From: Variovorax sp. MHTC-1
GTDB lineage: Bacteria; Pseudomonadota; Gammaproteobacteria; Burkholderiales; Burkholderiaceae_C
NCBI RefSeq assembly: GCF_003984645.1
Contig: NZ_RWKI01000005.1
Span: 186,001 to 250,000 of the forward strand
Direction: 5' to 3'
Length of the DNA: 64,000 bases
Shown: one piece after another, positions 45,981 to 54,435 of the stretch
How the letters are laid out: every line of letters begins with the position of its first letter
Numbering within the stretch: the first letter of the stretch is position 1
The notes under the pieces: generated by a model
The model's input: the letters and a program-made list of their open reading frames with translations, nothing else
Told to the model about the DNA's origin: nothing
Database searches by the model: none
Translations under genes and position numbers: made by a program

Positions 45981-47000
45981 TCAAGAGGAGGCCGGGTGCC
46001 CGCTGCCCGGCTCGTGGATCAGGCAGCTCACGGCCTGCTGGGCGCCGGCGGCCACGCGCGCAGGCACGCGCTGGCTGCACACCGGTGCGGCCAGCGCACA
46101 GCGCGGATGGAAGCGGCAACCCGAGGGTGGATCGATCGGGTTCGGCGGATCGCCGGCCAGCGCCGCTTCCTCGGTGCGGTGGTCGGGGTCCATCGAGGGC
46201 ATCGACGACAGCAAGGCGCGCGTGTAGGGATGCGCCGGCGCCTCGTAGAGCGCGTTCGAGGGACCGATCTCGGCCACCTGGCCCAGGTACATCACCATCA
46301 CGCGGTCGCTCATGTAGCGCACCACGTTCAGGTCGTGGCTGATGAAGAGGTAGGTGAGGCCGAACTCGGCCTTCAGATCCAGGAGCAGGTTGATGACCTG
46401 CGCCTCGACCGACTTGTCGAGCGCCGACACGGCCTCGTCGAGGATCACCATGCGCGGCTGCAGGGCCAGTGCGCGCGCGATGTTGACGCGCTGGCGCTGG
46501 CCGCCGGAGAGCTCGTGCGGGTAGCGCTCGGCGAAGCGCTGCGGCTCCAGGCCCACGCGCGCGAGCAGATCGCGCGCGCGGTGCACCGCCTCGCTGCGCG
46601 CCACGCCGTGCACCTGCGGCCCGAAGGCGACCGAGTCCTCGATCGTGAGGCGCGGGTTCAGCGAGGCATAGCTGTCCTGGAACACCATCTGCACCTGGCG
46701 GCGGAATTCCTTCAGCGGCAGGTCGCGGCTGCCCACGGCGCGGCCGTCGAAGATCACCTCGCCGGCGGTCGGCGCGATGAGCTGCATCAGGAGCCGCGCG
46801 GTGGTCGACTTGCCGCAGCCCGATTCGCCGACCACGCCGAGCGTCTCGCCCTTCAGCACCTCGAAATCCACGCCGTCGACCGCGCGCACCACGCCGCCGC
46901 CGCGGCCCAGCGGGTCTTTCTTGAGCGGGAAGTGCTTCTGCAGCCCGCGGATCGTGAGCAGGGGTTGCGCGGGGCCGCCGATGTCGTTGGTTGCGTCCAT
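45981..47000 (-). CDS. peptide ABC transporter ATPase (DppF/OppF type)
   Basis: A 339-residue ABC ATPase. Walker A is VVGESGCGKSTTARLLM near 55, the Q-loop MVFQDSYASLNPRLTI, the signature LSGGQRQRVNIARAL and Walker B MVILDEAVSALDKSV. The C-terminal CRFHPRCALAAPVC is the oligopeptide-type extension. It lies 4 bp after the DppC-type permease gene and completes the nucleotide-binding pair with the DppD-type protein. Confidence 0.93.
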   Translation of the reverse strand: MDATNDIGGPAQPLLTIRGLQKHFPLKKDPLGRGGGVVRAVDGVDFEVLKGETLGVVGESGCGKSTTARLLMQLIAPTAGEVIFDGRAVGSRDLPLKEFRRQVQMVFQDSYASLNPRLTIEDSVAFGPQVHGVARSEAVHRARDLLARVGLEPQRFAERYPHELSGGQRQRVNIARALALQPRMVILDEAVSALDKSVEAQVINLLLDLKAEFGLTYLFISHDLNVVRYMSDRVMVMYLGQVAEIGPSNALYEAPAHPYTRALLSSMPSMDPDHRTEEAALAGDPPNPIDPPSGCRFHPRCALAAPVCSQRVPARVAAGAQQAVSCLIHEPGSGHPASS

Positions 47001-47004
47001 CGGA

Positions 47005-47904
47005 TCAGCTCTTGTTGTCCATCGCCGAGCGCAGCCCGTCGGAGAGGAGGTTGAAGGAAATCGAGGTGATGAAGATCATCGCGCCCGGCAGGGCAGCCAC
47101 CCAAGGCTGCACGTAGATCGCGGTGCGCAGGGTGTTGAGCATCAGGCCCCACTCGGGCTCCGGCGGCTTCACGCCCAGGCCCAGGAAGGAGAGGCCCGAG
47201 GCCAGGATCATCGAGACCGCGATCAGGCTGGTGGCGTAGACGAAGATGGGCCCCAGCACATTGCCCAGCACGTGCACGCGCACGATGGTGAAGGCGCTGG
47301 CCCCCGAGGCCCGTGCGGCCTCCACGTAGTCGCGGCCGCGCACCTGCGTGGTCACGCTCTCGGCCACGCGCGCGATCTGCGGGATGAACACGATGGTCAG
47401 CGAGATCAGCGAATTGACCACGCCCGCGCCGAGCACGCCCGACAGCGCGATCGCCAGCAGCACCGAGGGGAAGGCATAGAACACGTCGATGGTGCGCATG
47501 ATCGCGGTGTTGACGATGCCGCCCGCGTAGCCCGCGAGGATGCCGATCGCCGCGCCGAGCACGAAGGCGCAGACGACCGGCGTGATGCCGATGAAGAGCG
47601 AGAGCCGCGCGCCGACGATCAGGCGCGAGAGCATGTCGCGCCCCAGCTCGTCGCTGCCCAGCGGCAGGCCCTCGGTGCCGATCGGCTTGAGCCGCTTCAG
47701 CATAGACGACTGGTACGGATCGGCCGGCGCGAGCCACGGGCCGAACACGGCCAGCGCGATCAAGAGCAGCACGACCAGCGCTGCGCCCATCGCGACCGGG
47801 TCGCGCGTGAAGCGCAGCATGGCAGAGGTCCAGTAGCCGCGCGAGCGCTGCATGGGCAGCGCTTGCGCCGCGGCGGAGGGAATGGCGGGAATGATGGCGG
47901 ACAT
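47005..47904 (-). CDS. peptide ABC transporter permease (DppC type)
   Basis: A 299-residue permease with an N-terminal cytoplasmic stretch, a first helix at about 40-60 and five more after residue 95. The ATPase-contact loop is DYVEAARASGASAFTIVRVH near 192, and GLSFLGLGVKPPEPEWGLML near 230 is typical of DppC/OppC. It forms the channel with the DppB-type permease. A type I repeat of about 95 bp separates the two permease genes. Confidence 0.93.
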   Translation of the reverse strand: MSAIIPAIPSAAAQALPMQRSRGYWTSAMLRFTRDPVAMGAALVVLLLIALAVFGPWLAPADPYQSSMLKRLKPIGTEGLPLGSDELGRDMLSRLIVGARLSLFIGITPVVCAFVLGAAIGILAGYAGGIVNTAIMRTIDVFYAFPSVLLAIALSGVLGAGVVNSLISLTIVFIPQIARVAESVTTQVRGRDYVEAARASGASAFTIVRVHVLGNVLGPIFVYATSLIAVSMILASGLSFLGLGVKPPEPEWGLMLNTLRTAIYVQPWVAALPGAMIFITSISFNLLSDGLRSAMDNKS

Positions 47905-47952
47905 CGGTTCAATCGGCTGGGGCGCGGCGAGCGAAGCAAAGCCCGTTCGGGG

Positions 47953-48047
47953 AACACCGCGGAACCGGCTTTGCTGGGCCGCCGGTGTTGCCCCCTTGAG
48001 GGCGGATTCGGCTACACGAAGTGAGCAAGAAACGGGGGTGGGTCATC
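47953..48047 (+). repeat. type I post-stop repeat between dppB- and dppC-type genes
   Basis: ACACCGCGGAACCGGCTTTG, GGGCCGCCGGTGTTGCCCC, CCCTTGAGGGCGG, GCTACACGAAGTGAGC and the GGGGGTGGGTCAT end. The stop codon of the minus-strand DppB-type gene begins at 48048. Confidence 0.86.
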
Positions 48048-49001
48048 TCAGGCGCGCGCTATGCGGGGATCGAGCAGCGTTTGCAGCACGTCGACCACCA
48101 GGTTCAGCAGCACGAAGAACAGCGCCAGCACGAGAATCGTGCCCTGCAAGAGCGGCAGGTCGCGCTGGAAGATCGCAGAGTTCAAGAGGAAGCCGGTGCC
48201 GGGCCAGGAGAACACGGTCTCGATCAGGATCGAGCCGCCGAGCAGGTAGCCCAGCTGCAGGCCCATCACCGCCAGCGCGGTGGGCGCCGCGTTCTTCACC
48301 ATGTGGCGGAACACGCCGAAGTGCGTGAGGCCCTTGGCGCGCAGTCCGACGATGAACTCCTGCTCGAGGATCTCGGCCACCAGCGCGCGCACCGTGCGCG
48401 CGATGATGCCCATCGGGATCACCGACATCGTGAGCGCAGGCAGCACGAGGAACTGCAGGTGTTCCCAGTCCCAGGCCCAATCGCTCGAGCCGCCGGGGCC
48501 GGCGCCGGTGGCGGGCAGCCACATGAGCTGCGAGGAGAACACGATCACCATCACCATGCCCAGCCAGTAGTGCGGCACGCTCACGCCCAGCACCGACAGC
48601 ATGGAGGCCGCGCGGTCGAGCCAGGAGTTGCGGAAATAGCCGGCGACGAAGCCGAACAGGCAGCCGAGCACGAAGCCGATCGCGGTTGCCACCACCGCCA
48701 GGCGCAGCGTGTTGCCGACCGCGGTCAGCACCTCGCCCGCCACCGCGCGGTTGCTCGCGATGGAGACGCCCAGGTCGCCGTGCATCGCGCGCCACACCCA
48801 CAGCGCGAACTGCTCGGGCAGCGTGCGGTTGAAGCCGTAGAGCTCGCGCAGCTGCGCCTGCAGGTCGGCCGAGGCATCGGGCGGCAGGATCGACACCAGC
48901 GGATCGCCCGGCGCCAGGTGCACGAGCGCGAAGCACACGAAGGCCACGCCGATCATGATCGGAATGGCGTAGAAGACGCGGCGCAACAGGTAGGCGAGCA
49001 T
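48048..49001 (-). CDS. peptide ABC transporter permease (DppB type)
   Basis: A 317-residue permease starting MLAYLLRRVFYAIPIMIGVA with six membrane helices. The conserved APGDPL box is at about 30, and the EAA loop VRALVAEILEQEFIVGLRAK lies near 205. It forms the pore with the DppC-type partner. It starts 15 bp after the binding-protein gene stop. Gene order in transcription is binding protein, B, C, F, D, amidase. Confidence 0.93.
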   Translation of the reverse strand: MLAYLLRRVFYAIPIMIGVAFVCFALVHLAPGDPLVSILPPDASADLQAQLRELYGFNRTLPEQFALWVWRAMHGDLGVSIASNRAVAGEVLTAVGNTLRLAVVATAIGFVLGCLFGFVAGYFRNSWLDRAASMLSVLGVSVPHYWLGMVMVIVFSSQLMWLPATGAGPGGSSDWAWDWEHLQFLVLPALTMSVIPMGIIARTVRALVAEILEQEFIVGLRAKGLTHFGVFRHMVKNAAPTALAVMGLQLGYLLGGSILIETVFSWPGTGFLLNSAIFQRDLPLLQGTILVLALFFVLLNLVVDVLQTLLDPRIARA

Positions 49002-49016
49002 GAAGCGGGCGGGGGA

Positions 49017-50684
49017 TCAGTCCATGGACATGGTCGCGATATCGATGAACCAGCTCTTCGGCTGCACCACGTTCTTGACCTTGGCCGACAGCGCGCGCGG
49101 CCCGACGTCGTGCGCGATCCAGACGAAGGGCGCGTCGTCCACGATGTACGCATGCAGCTTGGCCAGCGCGGCGTCGCGCGCCTTGTCGTCGAAGCTGGTG
49201 CGGGCGTCGGCCACCAGCTTGTCGACCTCGGGGCTGCCGTAGTAGCCCCAGTTGTTCGACACCGGCGGAAACGCCTTGGTGCTCACGAAGCGCACCATCG
49301 CGAAGAAGGGGTCCATCGCGGCGAAGCTCACGTTGGTGGCGTTGGCGCCGTTGGCCGACGCGTCCTTGGCGCCCTTGCGCCAGTTGGTGAACAGCGTGTT
49401 CCATTCGATCACGTCGAACTGCACGTCGAAGAAGCATTGCTTCAGCGACTGCTGCACGAACTCGTTCATCGGCAGCGGCTGCATCTGGCCCGAGCCCGAG
49501 GCCGAGATCTGCACCTTGACCTTCACCGGCTTGGCGGCCGAGAAGCCGGCCTGCGTCATGAGCGCCTGCGCGGCCTTTACGTCGTACTTCATGTCGAACT
49601 TGGGATTGCCCCACCACGGATGGCCCGGCGCCACCGTGCCCTTGGGCTCGGCCATCATGCCGCCCAGCAATTGCTTCAGGCCGCCGCGGTCGACGCAGAG
49701 GTTGGCCGCCTGGCGCACGCGCTTGTCGAGCCAGGGCGAGCCTTCGACGAAGGACAGCTGCCAGGGCCACACGTGCGGCTGCGCGTTCGAGTAGATCTTG
49801 AAGCCGCGCTGCGTGATCTGCGGCATCGCATCCGGCGCGGGCGCCTCGATCCAGTCGACCTGGCCGCCCAGCAGCGCGGCCGTGCGCGCATTGGCCTCGG
49901 GCATCGGCAGCATCACGACCTTGTCGATCTTCGGCACGCGCTTGGCATCCCAGTAAGTCTTGTTGGCCGCCAGCTCCAGGCGCTCGCGCGCGACGAAGCG
50001 CGTGACCTTGAAGGGCCCCGAGCCCGCCGGGTCGGCCGCGAAGGCGGTCCATGCGGCCTTGGAGCGCTCGGCCGGCACCGTCACGCTGGCCGGCACTGCC
50101 TTCAGCTTGGCGTCCCACTGGGCCGGCGAGGCCATGAACAGGTTGGTGAGGTTGATCGGCAGGAAGGCGTCGGGCTCGCTGGTCGTGAGCTCGATCGTCA
50201 GGTCGTCGATCTTGCGGGCGCTCTTGAGCGTGGGCATGCGCGAGGCCGTCACGCCGACCTGGCTGGGGTCGAACTGGGGCGCTTCCTTGTCGAGCACCTT
50301 GGCCACGTTCCAGGCCACCGCGTCGGCGTTGAGGGCCGAGCCGTCATGGAACTTGACGCCGGGGCGCAGCTTGAAGACCCACTTGGTCTTGTCCTTCGCG
50401 TCCACCGCCCAGGAAGTGGCCAGCGCGGGGATCACCACGCTGGGCGCTTCGGCCTTGGAGAGGTCCCATTGCGTGAGCGAGTCGTAGATCGGGATGCCGG
50501 TGAATCGGTTGCCCTCGAAGCCCTGGTCGGGCTGGCCCAGCGTGCGTGGAATGTCGGCAGCGGTCATCGCGATGCGCAGCGTTTTTTCCTGCGCAGAGGC
50601 GGCGGGGTGCGCCAGAGCCAGCGTCAGCAGGGCGGCGCAGGCGGCCAGGGGTTTCAGGGGCAGTTGGACAATCGCACGCTTCAC
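49017..50684 (-). CDS. peptide/nickel-type ABC transporter binding protein
   Basis: A 555-residue family-5 solute-binding protein with a signal peptide ending near ALAHPAASAQ (residue 31). Typical segments are LRPGVKFHDGSALNADAVAW near 130, FVARERLELAANKTYWDAKR near 225 and NLCVDRGGLKQLLGGMM near 330. It delivers peptides or similar compounds to the permease. Its gene leads the leftward transport operon and diverges from pyrC with 90 bp between the starts. Confidence 0.92.
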   Translation of the reverse strand: MKRAIVQLPLKPLAACAALLTLALAHPAASAQEKTLRIAMTAADIPRTLGQPDQGFEGNRFTGIPIYDSLTQWDLSKAEAPSVVIPALATSWAVDAKDKTKWVFKLRPGVKFHDGSALNADAVAWNVAKVLDKEAPQFDPSQVGVTASRMPTLKSARKIDDLTIELTTSEPDAFLPINLTNLFMASPAQWDAKLKAVPASVTVPAERSKAAWTAFAADPAGSGPFKVTRFVARERLELAANKTYWDAKRVPKIDKVVMLPMPEANARTAALLGGQVDWIEAPAPDAMPQITQRGFKIYSNAQPHVWPWQLSFVEGSPWLDKRVRQAANLCVDRGGLKQLLGGMMAEPKGTVAPGHPWWGNPKFDMKYDVKAAQALMTQAGFSAAKPVKVKVQISASGSGQMQPLPMNEFVQQSLKQCFFDVQFDVIEWNTLFTNWRKGAKDASANGANATNVSFAAMDPFFAMVRFVSTKAFPPVSNNWGYYGSPEVDKLVADARTSFDDKARDAALAKLHAYIVDDAPFVWIAHDVGPRALSAKVKNVVQPKSWFIDIATMSMD

Positions 50685-50774
50685 GTAGAACTCCTGTTGA
50701 GGGCAAAAACGAATTCATGAGGAGTCATGCACGAGCCGTGCCAGCGCGGGTTTCCGCGGGTGACAATCCCCCTC

Positions 50775-51815
50775 ATGAAAAGCCCTGCCGATACCCTCAC
50801 CATCACCCGCCCCGACGACTGGCATCTGCACGTGCGCGACGGCGCCGCGCTCGAGGCCGTGGTGCCGCATTCGGCGCGCCAGTTCGGGCGGGCGCTGATC
50901 ATGCCCAATCTGCGGCCGCCGGTGACGAACGCCGACCAGGCCATCGCCTACCGCGACCGCATCCGCGCCGCCGTGCCGGAGGGCCTGAGCTTCGAGCCGG
51001 TCATGTCGCTGTACCTGACCGACAAGCTGCCGCCCGAGGAAATCGCACGCGCCGCCGCGGCCGGCGTGTGCGCCCTCAAGCTCTACCCGGCCGGCGCCAC
51101 CACCAACAGCGATGCCGGCGTGACCGACATCCGCAACACCTACAAGACGCTCGAAGCGATGCAGAAGCACGACCTGCTGCTGCTGGTGCACGGCGAGGTG
51201 ACGGACCCGGCGGTCGACCTTTTCGACCGCGAGGCCGTGTTCATCGACCGCGTCATGATTCCACTGCGCCGCGACTTCCCGGAGCTCAAGGTGGTGTTCG
51301 AGCACCTGACGACCAAGGAGGGCGCCCACTACGTGCGCGATGCCGGCCGCTTCACGGCCGCCACCATCACCGCCCACCACCTGCTCTACAACCGCAACGC
51401 CATCTTCACCGGCGGCATTCGGCCGCACTACTACTGCCTGCCGGTGCTCAAGCGCGAGACGCACCGCGTCGCGCTGGTCGAGGCCGCCACCAGCGGCAGC
51501 GACCGCTTCTTCCTCGGCACCGACAGCGCGCCGCATCCGGCGCACCTCAAGGAACATGCGCTGGGCTGCGCCGGCTGCTACACCGCGCTGACTGCGCTCG
51601 AGCTCTATGCCGAAGCCTTCGACCATGCCGGCGCGCTCGACAAGCTCGAAGGCTTCGCGAGCTTCCACGGCCCCGACTTCTACGGCCTGCCGCGCAACAC
51701 CGACACCGTGACGCTGAAGCGCGAAAGCTGGACCGTGCCGGAAGCGGTGCCCTACGGCGATGCCACCTTGAAACCCTTGCGCGGCGGCGAAACCGTCGCC
51801 TGGAGACTCGCATGA
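50775..51815 (+). CDS. pyrC: dihydroorotase
   Basis: A 346-residue class II dihydroorotase, the third step of pyrimidine synthesis. Zn ligands H17 and H19 lie in [11 protein letters not shown]102 in [17 protein letters not shown] is the carboxylated Lys; [19 protein letters not shown] holds the catalytic Asp. Length matches E. coli PyrC. The ATG at 50775 is chosen as the family start. Its stop overlaps the next gene's start (ATGA), so the following NYN gene is translationally coupled. Confidence 0.96.
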   Translation: MKSPADTLTITRPDDWHLHVRDGAALEAVVPHSARQFGRALIMPNLRPPVTNADQAIAYRDRIRAAVPEGLSFEPVMSLYLTDKLPPEEIARAAAAGVCALKLYPAGATTNSDAGVTDIRNTYKTLEAMQKHDLLLLVHGEVTDPAVDLFDREAVFIDRVMIPLRRDFPELKVVFEHLTTKEGAHYVRDAGRFTAATITAHHLLYNRNAIFTGGIRPHYYCLPVLKRETHRVALVEAATSGSDRFFLGTDSAPHPAHLKEHALGCAGCYTALTALELYAEAFDHAGALDKLEGFASFHGPDFYGLPRNTDTVTLKRESWTVPEAVPYGDATLKPLRGGETVAWRLA

Positions 51816-52561
51816 ACCCCTCGTCGCCGCGCGTGATGCTCCTGATCGACGCCGACAATGTTTCGTCCGACGTGATCGAGCAGGCCGTGCAGCGCACGAT
51901 GGCCGAGCACGGCGCCATCCACGTGCGGCGCGCCTACTGCAACGCCGAGACTGCGCTCAAGCAGCAGGCGATGTTCAAGCGGCTCTCGGTGCGGCCGATG
52001 GTCAACCTGTCGGCCGGCAAGAACAGCACCGACATCGCGCTCGCGGTCGATGCCATGGATCTGGCGGTGGCCGAGCGTCCCGACATCGTGGTGCTGGTTT
52101 CCTCCGATTCCGACTTCGCGCCGCTGGTGATCCGGCTGCGCGAAAAAGGGTGCCGCGTCTGCGGCATCGGCCAGCAGGGCAAGACCGGCGACGAGACCGT
52201 CGCGGTCTACGACAGTTTCATCGACCTCCAGCACCATCAGTCCGACCGGGCTGCCGCCGCCAAGCCGGCGGCCAAGCGGGCGCCGCGCGCACCGCGCCGC
52301 GCCAAGGCAACGCCGGCGCCCGCGGTGGCGCGCGTGCCCGTGCTGCCGGAGGACGTGCTGCGCATCCTCGACGCCGTGCCCGAACTCGGTGCAGGCGGCA
52401 AGATCGAACTCAACCACGCGGCCGAGCGGCTGCGCGGCGCCAAGCTGCTGGGCAAGAGCGCGAGCTCGCCCAAGCTGTTCAAGAAATACCCCGAGCTGTT
52501 CGCGCTGACGCCGGAGAAGACGCCCAACAAGGTGCAGTACGTCGGCCCGCTGGCGTCGTGA
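51812..52561 (+). CDS. NYN-domain (LabA/MARF1-like) protein with C-terminal OST-HTH
   Basis: A 249-residue protein. Residues about 1-145 form a NYN/PIN-like nuclease domain: [19 protein letters not shown] near 9, the [13 protein letters not shown] acidic motif and [19 protein letters not shown] with further metal-binding Asp residues. A basic Ala/Lys/Arg linker (about 147-175) leads to a predicted OST-HTH/LOTUS RNA-binding domain. The combination suggests RNA cleavage or turnover. It overlaps pyrC and the DUF3025 gene by 4 bp each. Confidence 0.87.
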   Translation: MNPSSPRVMLLIDADNVSSDVIEQAVQRTMAEHGAIHVRRAYCNAETALKQQAMFKRLSVRPMVNLSAGKNSTDIALAVDAMDLAVAERPDIVVLVSSDSDFAPLVIRLREKGCRVCGIGQQGKTGDETVAVYDSFIDLQHHQSDRAAAAKPAAKRAPRAPRRAKATPAPAVARVPVLPEDVLRILDAVPELGAGGKIELNHAAERLRGAKLLGKSASSPKLFKKYPELFALTPEKTPNKVQYVGPLAS

Positions 52562-53334
52562 ACCCTGCCTGGCCGCTCGATATGGCGCGGCCATGGCTCG
52601 CGCCCTATGCACGGCGCGCGGCCGTTGCCGGCGCGGCGGTGGCCCAGGGCCTCGGCGTGGCAGAGGCGCTGTCGAGCGAACCCGCGCCCATCGAGCTGCC
52701 GGCCGGCCCCCTGCGCTTCGTGCCCGCACATGCGGCGCCGGACGACGAGGCCTACGAAGCCTTCATCTTCCGCACCGCGCAGGTGCCCACGCGCGACAAC
52801 CTGCACGACTTCTTCAACGGCCTCGTGTGGCTGCATTTCCCCGCGGCCAAACGGCGCCTCAACGCGCTGCAAGCGGCCGAGATTGCGCGCGCCGGCGTCG
52901 GCGCCGTGCGCGGGCCGCTGCGCGATGCGCTCACGCTATTCGACGAGAACGGCGCCGTGCTCGATGCGCCGCCTGCCTTGTGGGAAGCCTTGCTCGCGCG
53001 CGACTGGCAGCGGCTCTTCGTGGCCGAGCGGGTCTTGTGGCGCGAGGCGCGGCTGCTGGTCTTCGGCCATGCGCTGCTCGAAAAACTGAGCTCGCCGCGC
53101 AAGCCGATGACGGCGCATGTGCTCTGTGCGCCGGGCGCCAGCCGATCGATCGCGATCGACGATGCGGCGATCGCAGCAGCGCTGGACGCTGCCCATCTCG
53201 CGAGCAAGCCCTTCGCTGCGCTGCCCGTGCTCGGCGTGCCCGGCTGGTGGGCGCCGAACGAGGCACCCGGTTTCTATGACGATACCGAGGTCTTCAGGCC
53301 ACCGCGGCCGGCGGGCCGGCTTTACCCGGAGTGA
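52558..53334 (+). CDS. DUF3025 family protein
   Basis: A 258-residue cytoplasmic protein read from GTG 52558, which overlaps the previous stop (GTGA). The DUF3025 core is recognisable: FRTAQVPTRDNLHDFFNGLV, then WLHFPAAKRRLNALQAAEI and LFDENGAVL. Homologues are common in beta- and gammaproteobacteria with no assigned biochemical role. The C-terminus LPVLGVPGWWAPNEAPGFYD is also conserved. It ends the pyrC transcript. Confidence 0.88.
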   Translation: MNPAWPLDMARPWLAPYARRAAVAGAAVAQGLGVAEALSSEPAPIELPAGPLRFVPAHAAPDDEAYEAFIFRTAQVPTRDNLHDFFNGLVWLHFPAAKRRLNALQAAEIARAGVGAVRGPLRDALTLFDENGAVLDAPPALWEALLARDWQRLFVAERVLWREARLLVFGHALLEKLSSPRKPMTAHVLCAPGASRSIAIDDAAIAAALDAAHLASKPFAALPVLGVPGWWAPNEAPGFYDDTEVFRPPRPAGRLYPE

Positions 53335-53350
53335 GCGTGGTGGCGTGCAC

Positions 53351-53377
53351 TTGACGCCGAACTTTTGCTCCTATCAT
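53351..53377 (+). promoter_or_regulatory. candidate promoter upstream of htpX
   Basis: TTGACG (53351-53356) and TATCAT (53372-53377) with a 15-bp spacer. The CTTGA start overlaps what could be a heat-shock sigma-32 -35 element, which would suit htpX, but the -10 match is weak. Confidence 0.3.
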
Positions 53378-53517
53378 CACTCTGTACGCCTGAGCCGCAT
53401 GGGGCTCCACAACCAAGAACAACTGCCCGCCCCGACCGTCCACCGCTTGAAACCAGGGTGGCGGCCCTCATTTGCTCGCCACGGCGAGCCATCGTCTGCA
53501 CCCACGGAGAAATCAAC

Positions 53518-54390
53518 TTGAAACGCATCCTTCTGTTTGTCCTGACCAACGTCCTGGTGGTCGCGGTGCTCGGCGTCGTCGCCAGCCTGCTCGGCGTCAA
53601 CCGCTACCTCACGGCCAACGGACTCAATCTCACCGCCCTGTTGGGCTTTTCGCTGGTCATCGGCTTCGGCGGCGCGATCATCTCGCTCTTGATCAGCAAG
53701 CCGATGGCCAAGTGGAGCGCCGGCGTGCGCATCATCAACGAGCCGCAGTCGCCCGACGAGGCCTGGATCGTGCAGACCGTGCGCAAGTTCGCCGACAAGG
53801 CCGGCATCGGCATGCCCGAGGTCGGCATCTTCGAGGGCGACCCCAATGCCTTCGCCACCGGCGCGTTCAAGAACTCCTCGCTGGTCGCGGTGTCGACGGG
53901 CCTCCTGGCCAACATGACGCGCGAAGAAGTCGAGGCCGTGATCGGCCACGAAGTGGCGCACGTGGCCAACGGCGACATGGTCACCATGACGCTGATCCAG
54001 GGCGTGATGAACACCTTCGTCGTGTTCCTCTCGCGCGTGATCGGCTATGTGGTCGACGGCTTCCTGCGCCGCGGCAGCGACAGCACCGGCCCGGGCATCG
54101 GCTACATGATCACCACGCTGGTGCTCGACATCGTGCTCGGTTTCGCCGCCGCGATCGTGGTGGCCTGGTTCTCGCGCCAGCGCGAATTCCGCGCCGACGC
54201 CGGCGCGGCCCAGTTGATGGGCCGCAAGCAGCCGATGATGAACGCGCTCGCGCGCCTCGGCGGCCTGCCGCCCGGCGAGTTGCCGAAGGCGGTCGAGGCC
54301 ATGGGCATCACGGGCAGCATCGGCAAGCTCTTTGCGACGCACCCGCCGATCGAAGAGCGCATCGCGGCGCTGCAGAGCGCGCCGGGCTGA
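53518..54390 (+). CDS. htpX: heat-shock membrane protease HtpX
   Basis: A 290-residue M48 metalloprotease that degrades damaged inner-membrane proteins. Two N-terminal helices ([20 protein letters not shown] and the next near 38) precede the zinc motif [13 protein letters not shown] near 142, with the third ligand in [12 protein letters not shown]. The start is a TTG at 53518, with ACGGAGAA upstream, giving a length close to E. coli HtpX (293). Neither neighbour is functionally linked. Confidence 0.95.
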   Translation: MKRILLFVLTNVLVVAVLGVVASLLGVNRYLTANGLNLTALLGFSLVIGFGGAIISLLISKPMAKWSAGVRIINEPQSPDEAWIVQTVRKFADKAGIGMPEVGIFEGDPNAFATGAFKNSSLVAVSTGLLANMTREEVEAVIGHEVAHVANGDMVTMTLIQGVMNTFVVFLSRVIGYVVDGFLRRGSDSTGPGIGYMITTLVLDIVLGFAAAIVVAWFSRQREFRADAGAAQLMGRKQPMMNALARLGGLPPGELPKAVEAMGITGSIGKLFATHPPIEERIAALQSAPG

Positions 54391-54408
54391 TCCGCCGCGC
54401 GATCACTG

Positions 54409-54435
54409 AAAAAGCCGCCCTCAGGCGGCTTTTTT
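54409..54435. terminator. bidirectional terminator between htpX and FAD oxidoreductase
   Basis: AAAAAGCCGCC (54409-54419), loop CTCA, GGCGGCTTTTTT (54424-54435). The stop codon of the minus-strand gene lies in the loop. Confidence 0.9.

Noticed and set aside
48021-50720. An 899-codon open frame on the plus strand over the peptide transporter genes
   Set aside because: It is antisense to three clear transporter genes, rich in His/Gln/Arg, and matches no family. GC-rich codon use in the true genes makes the opposite strand stop-free.
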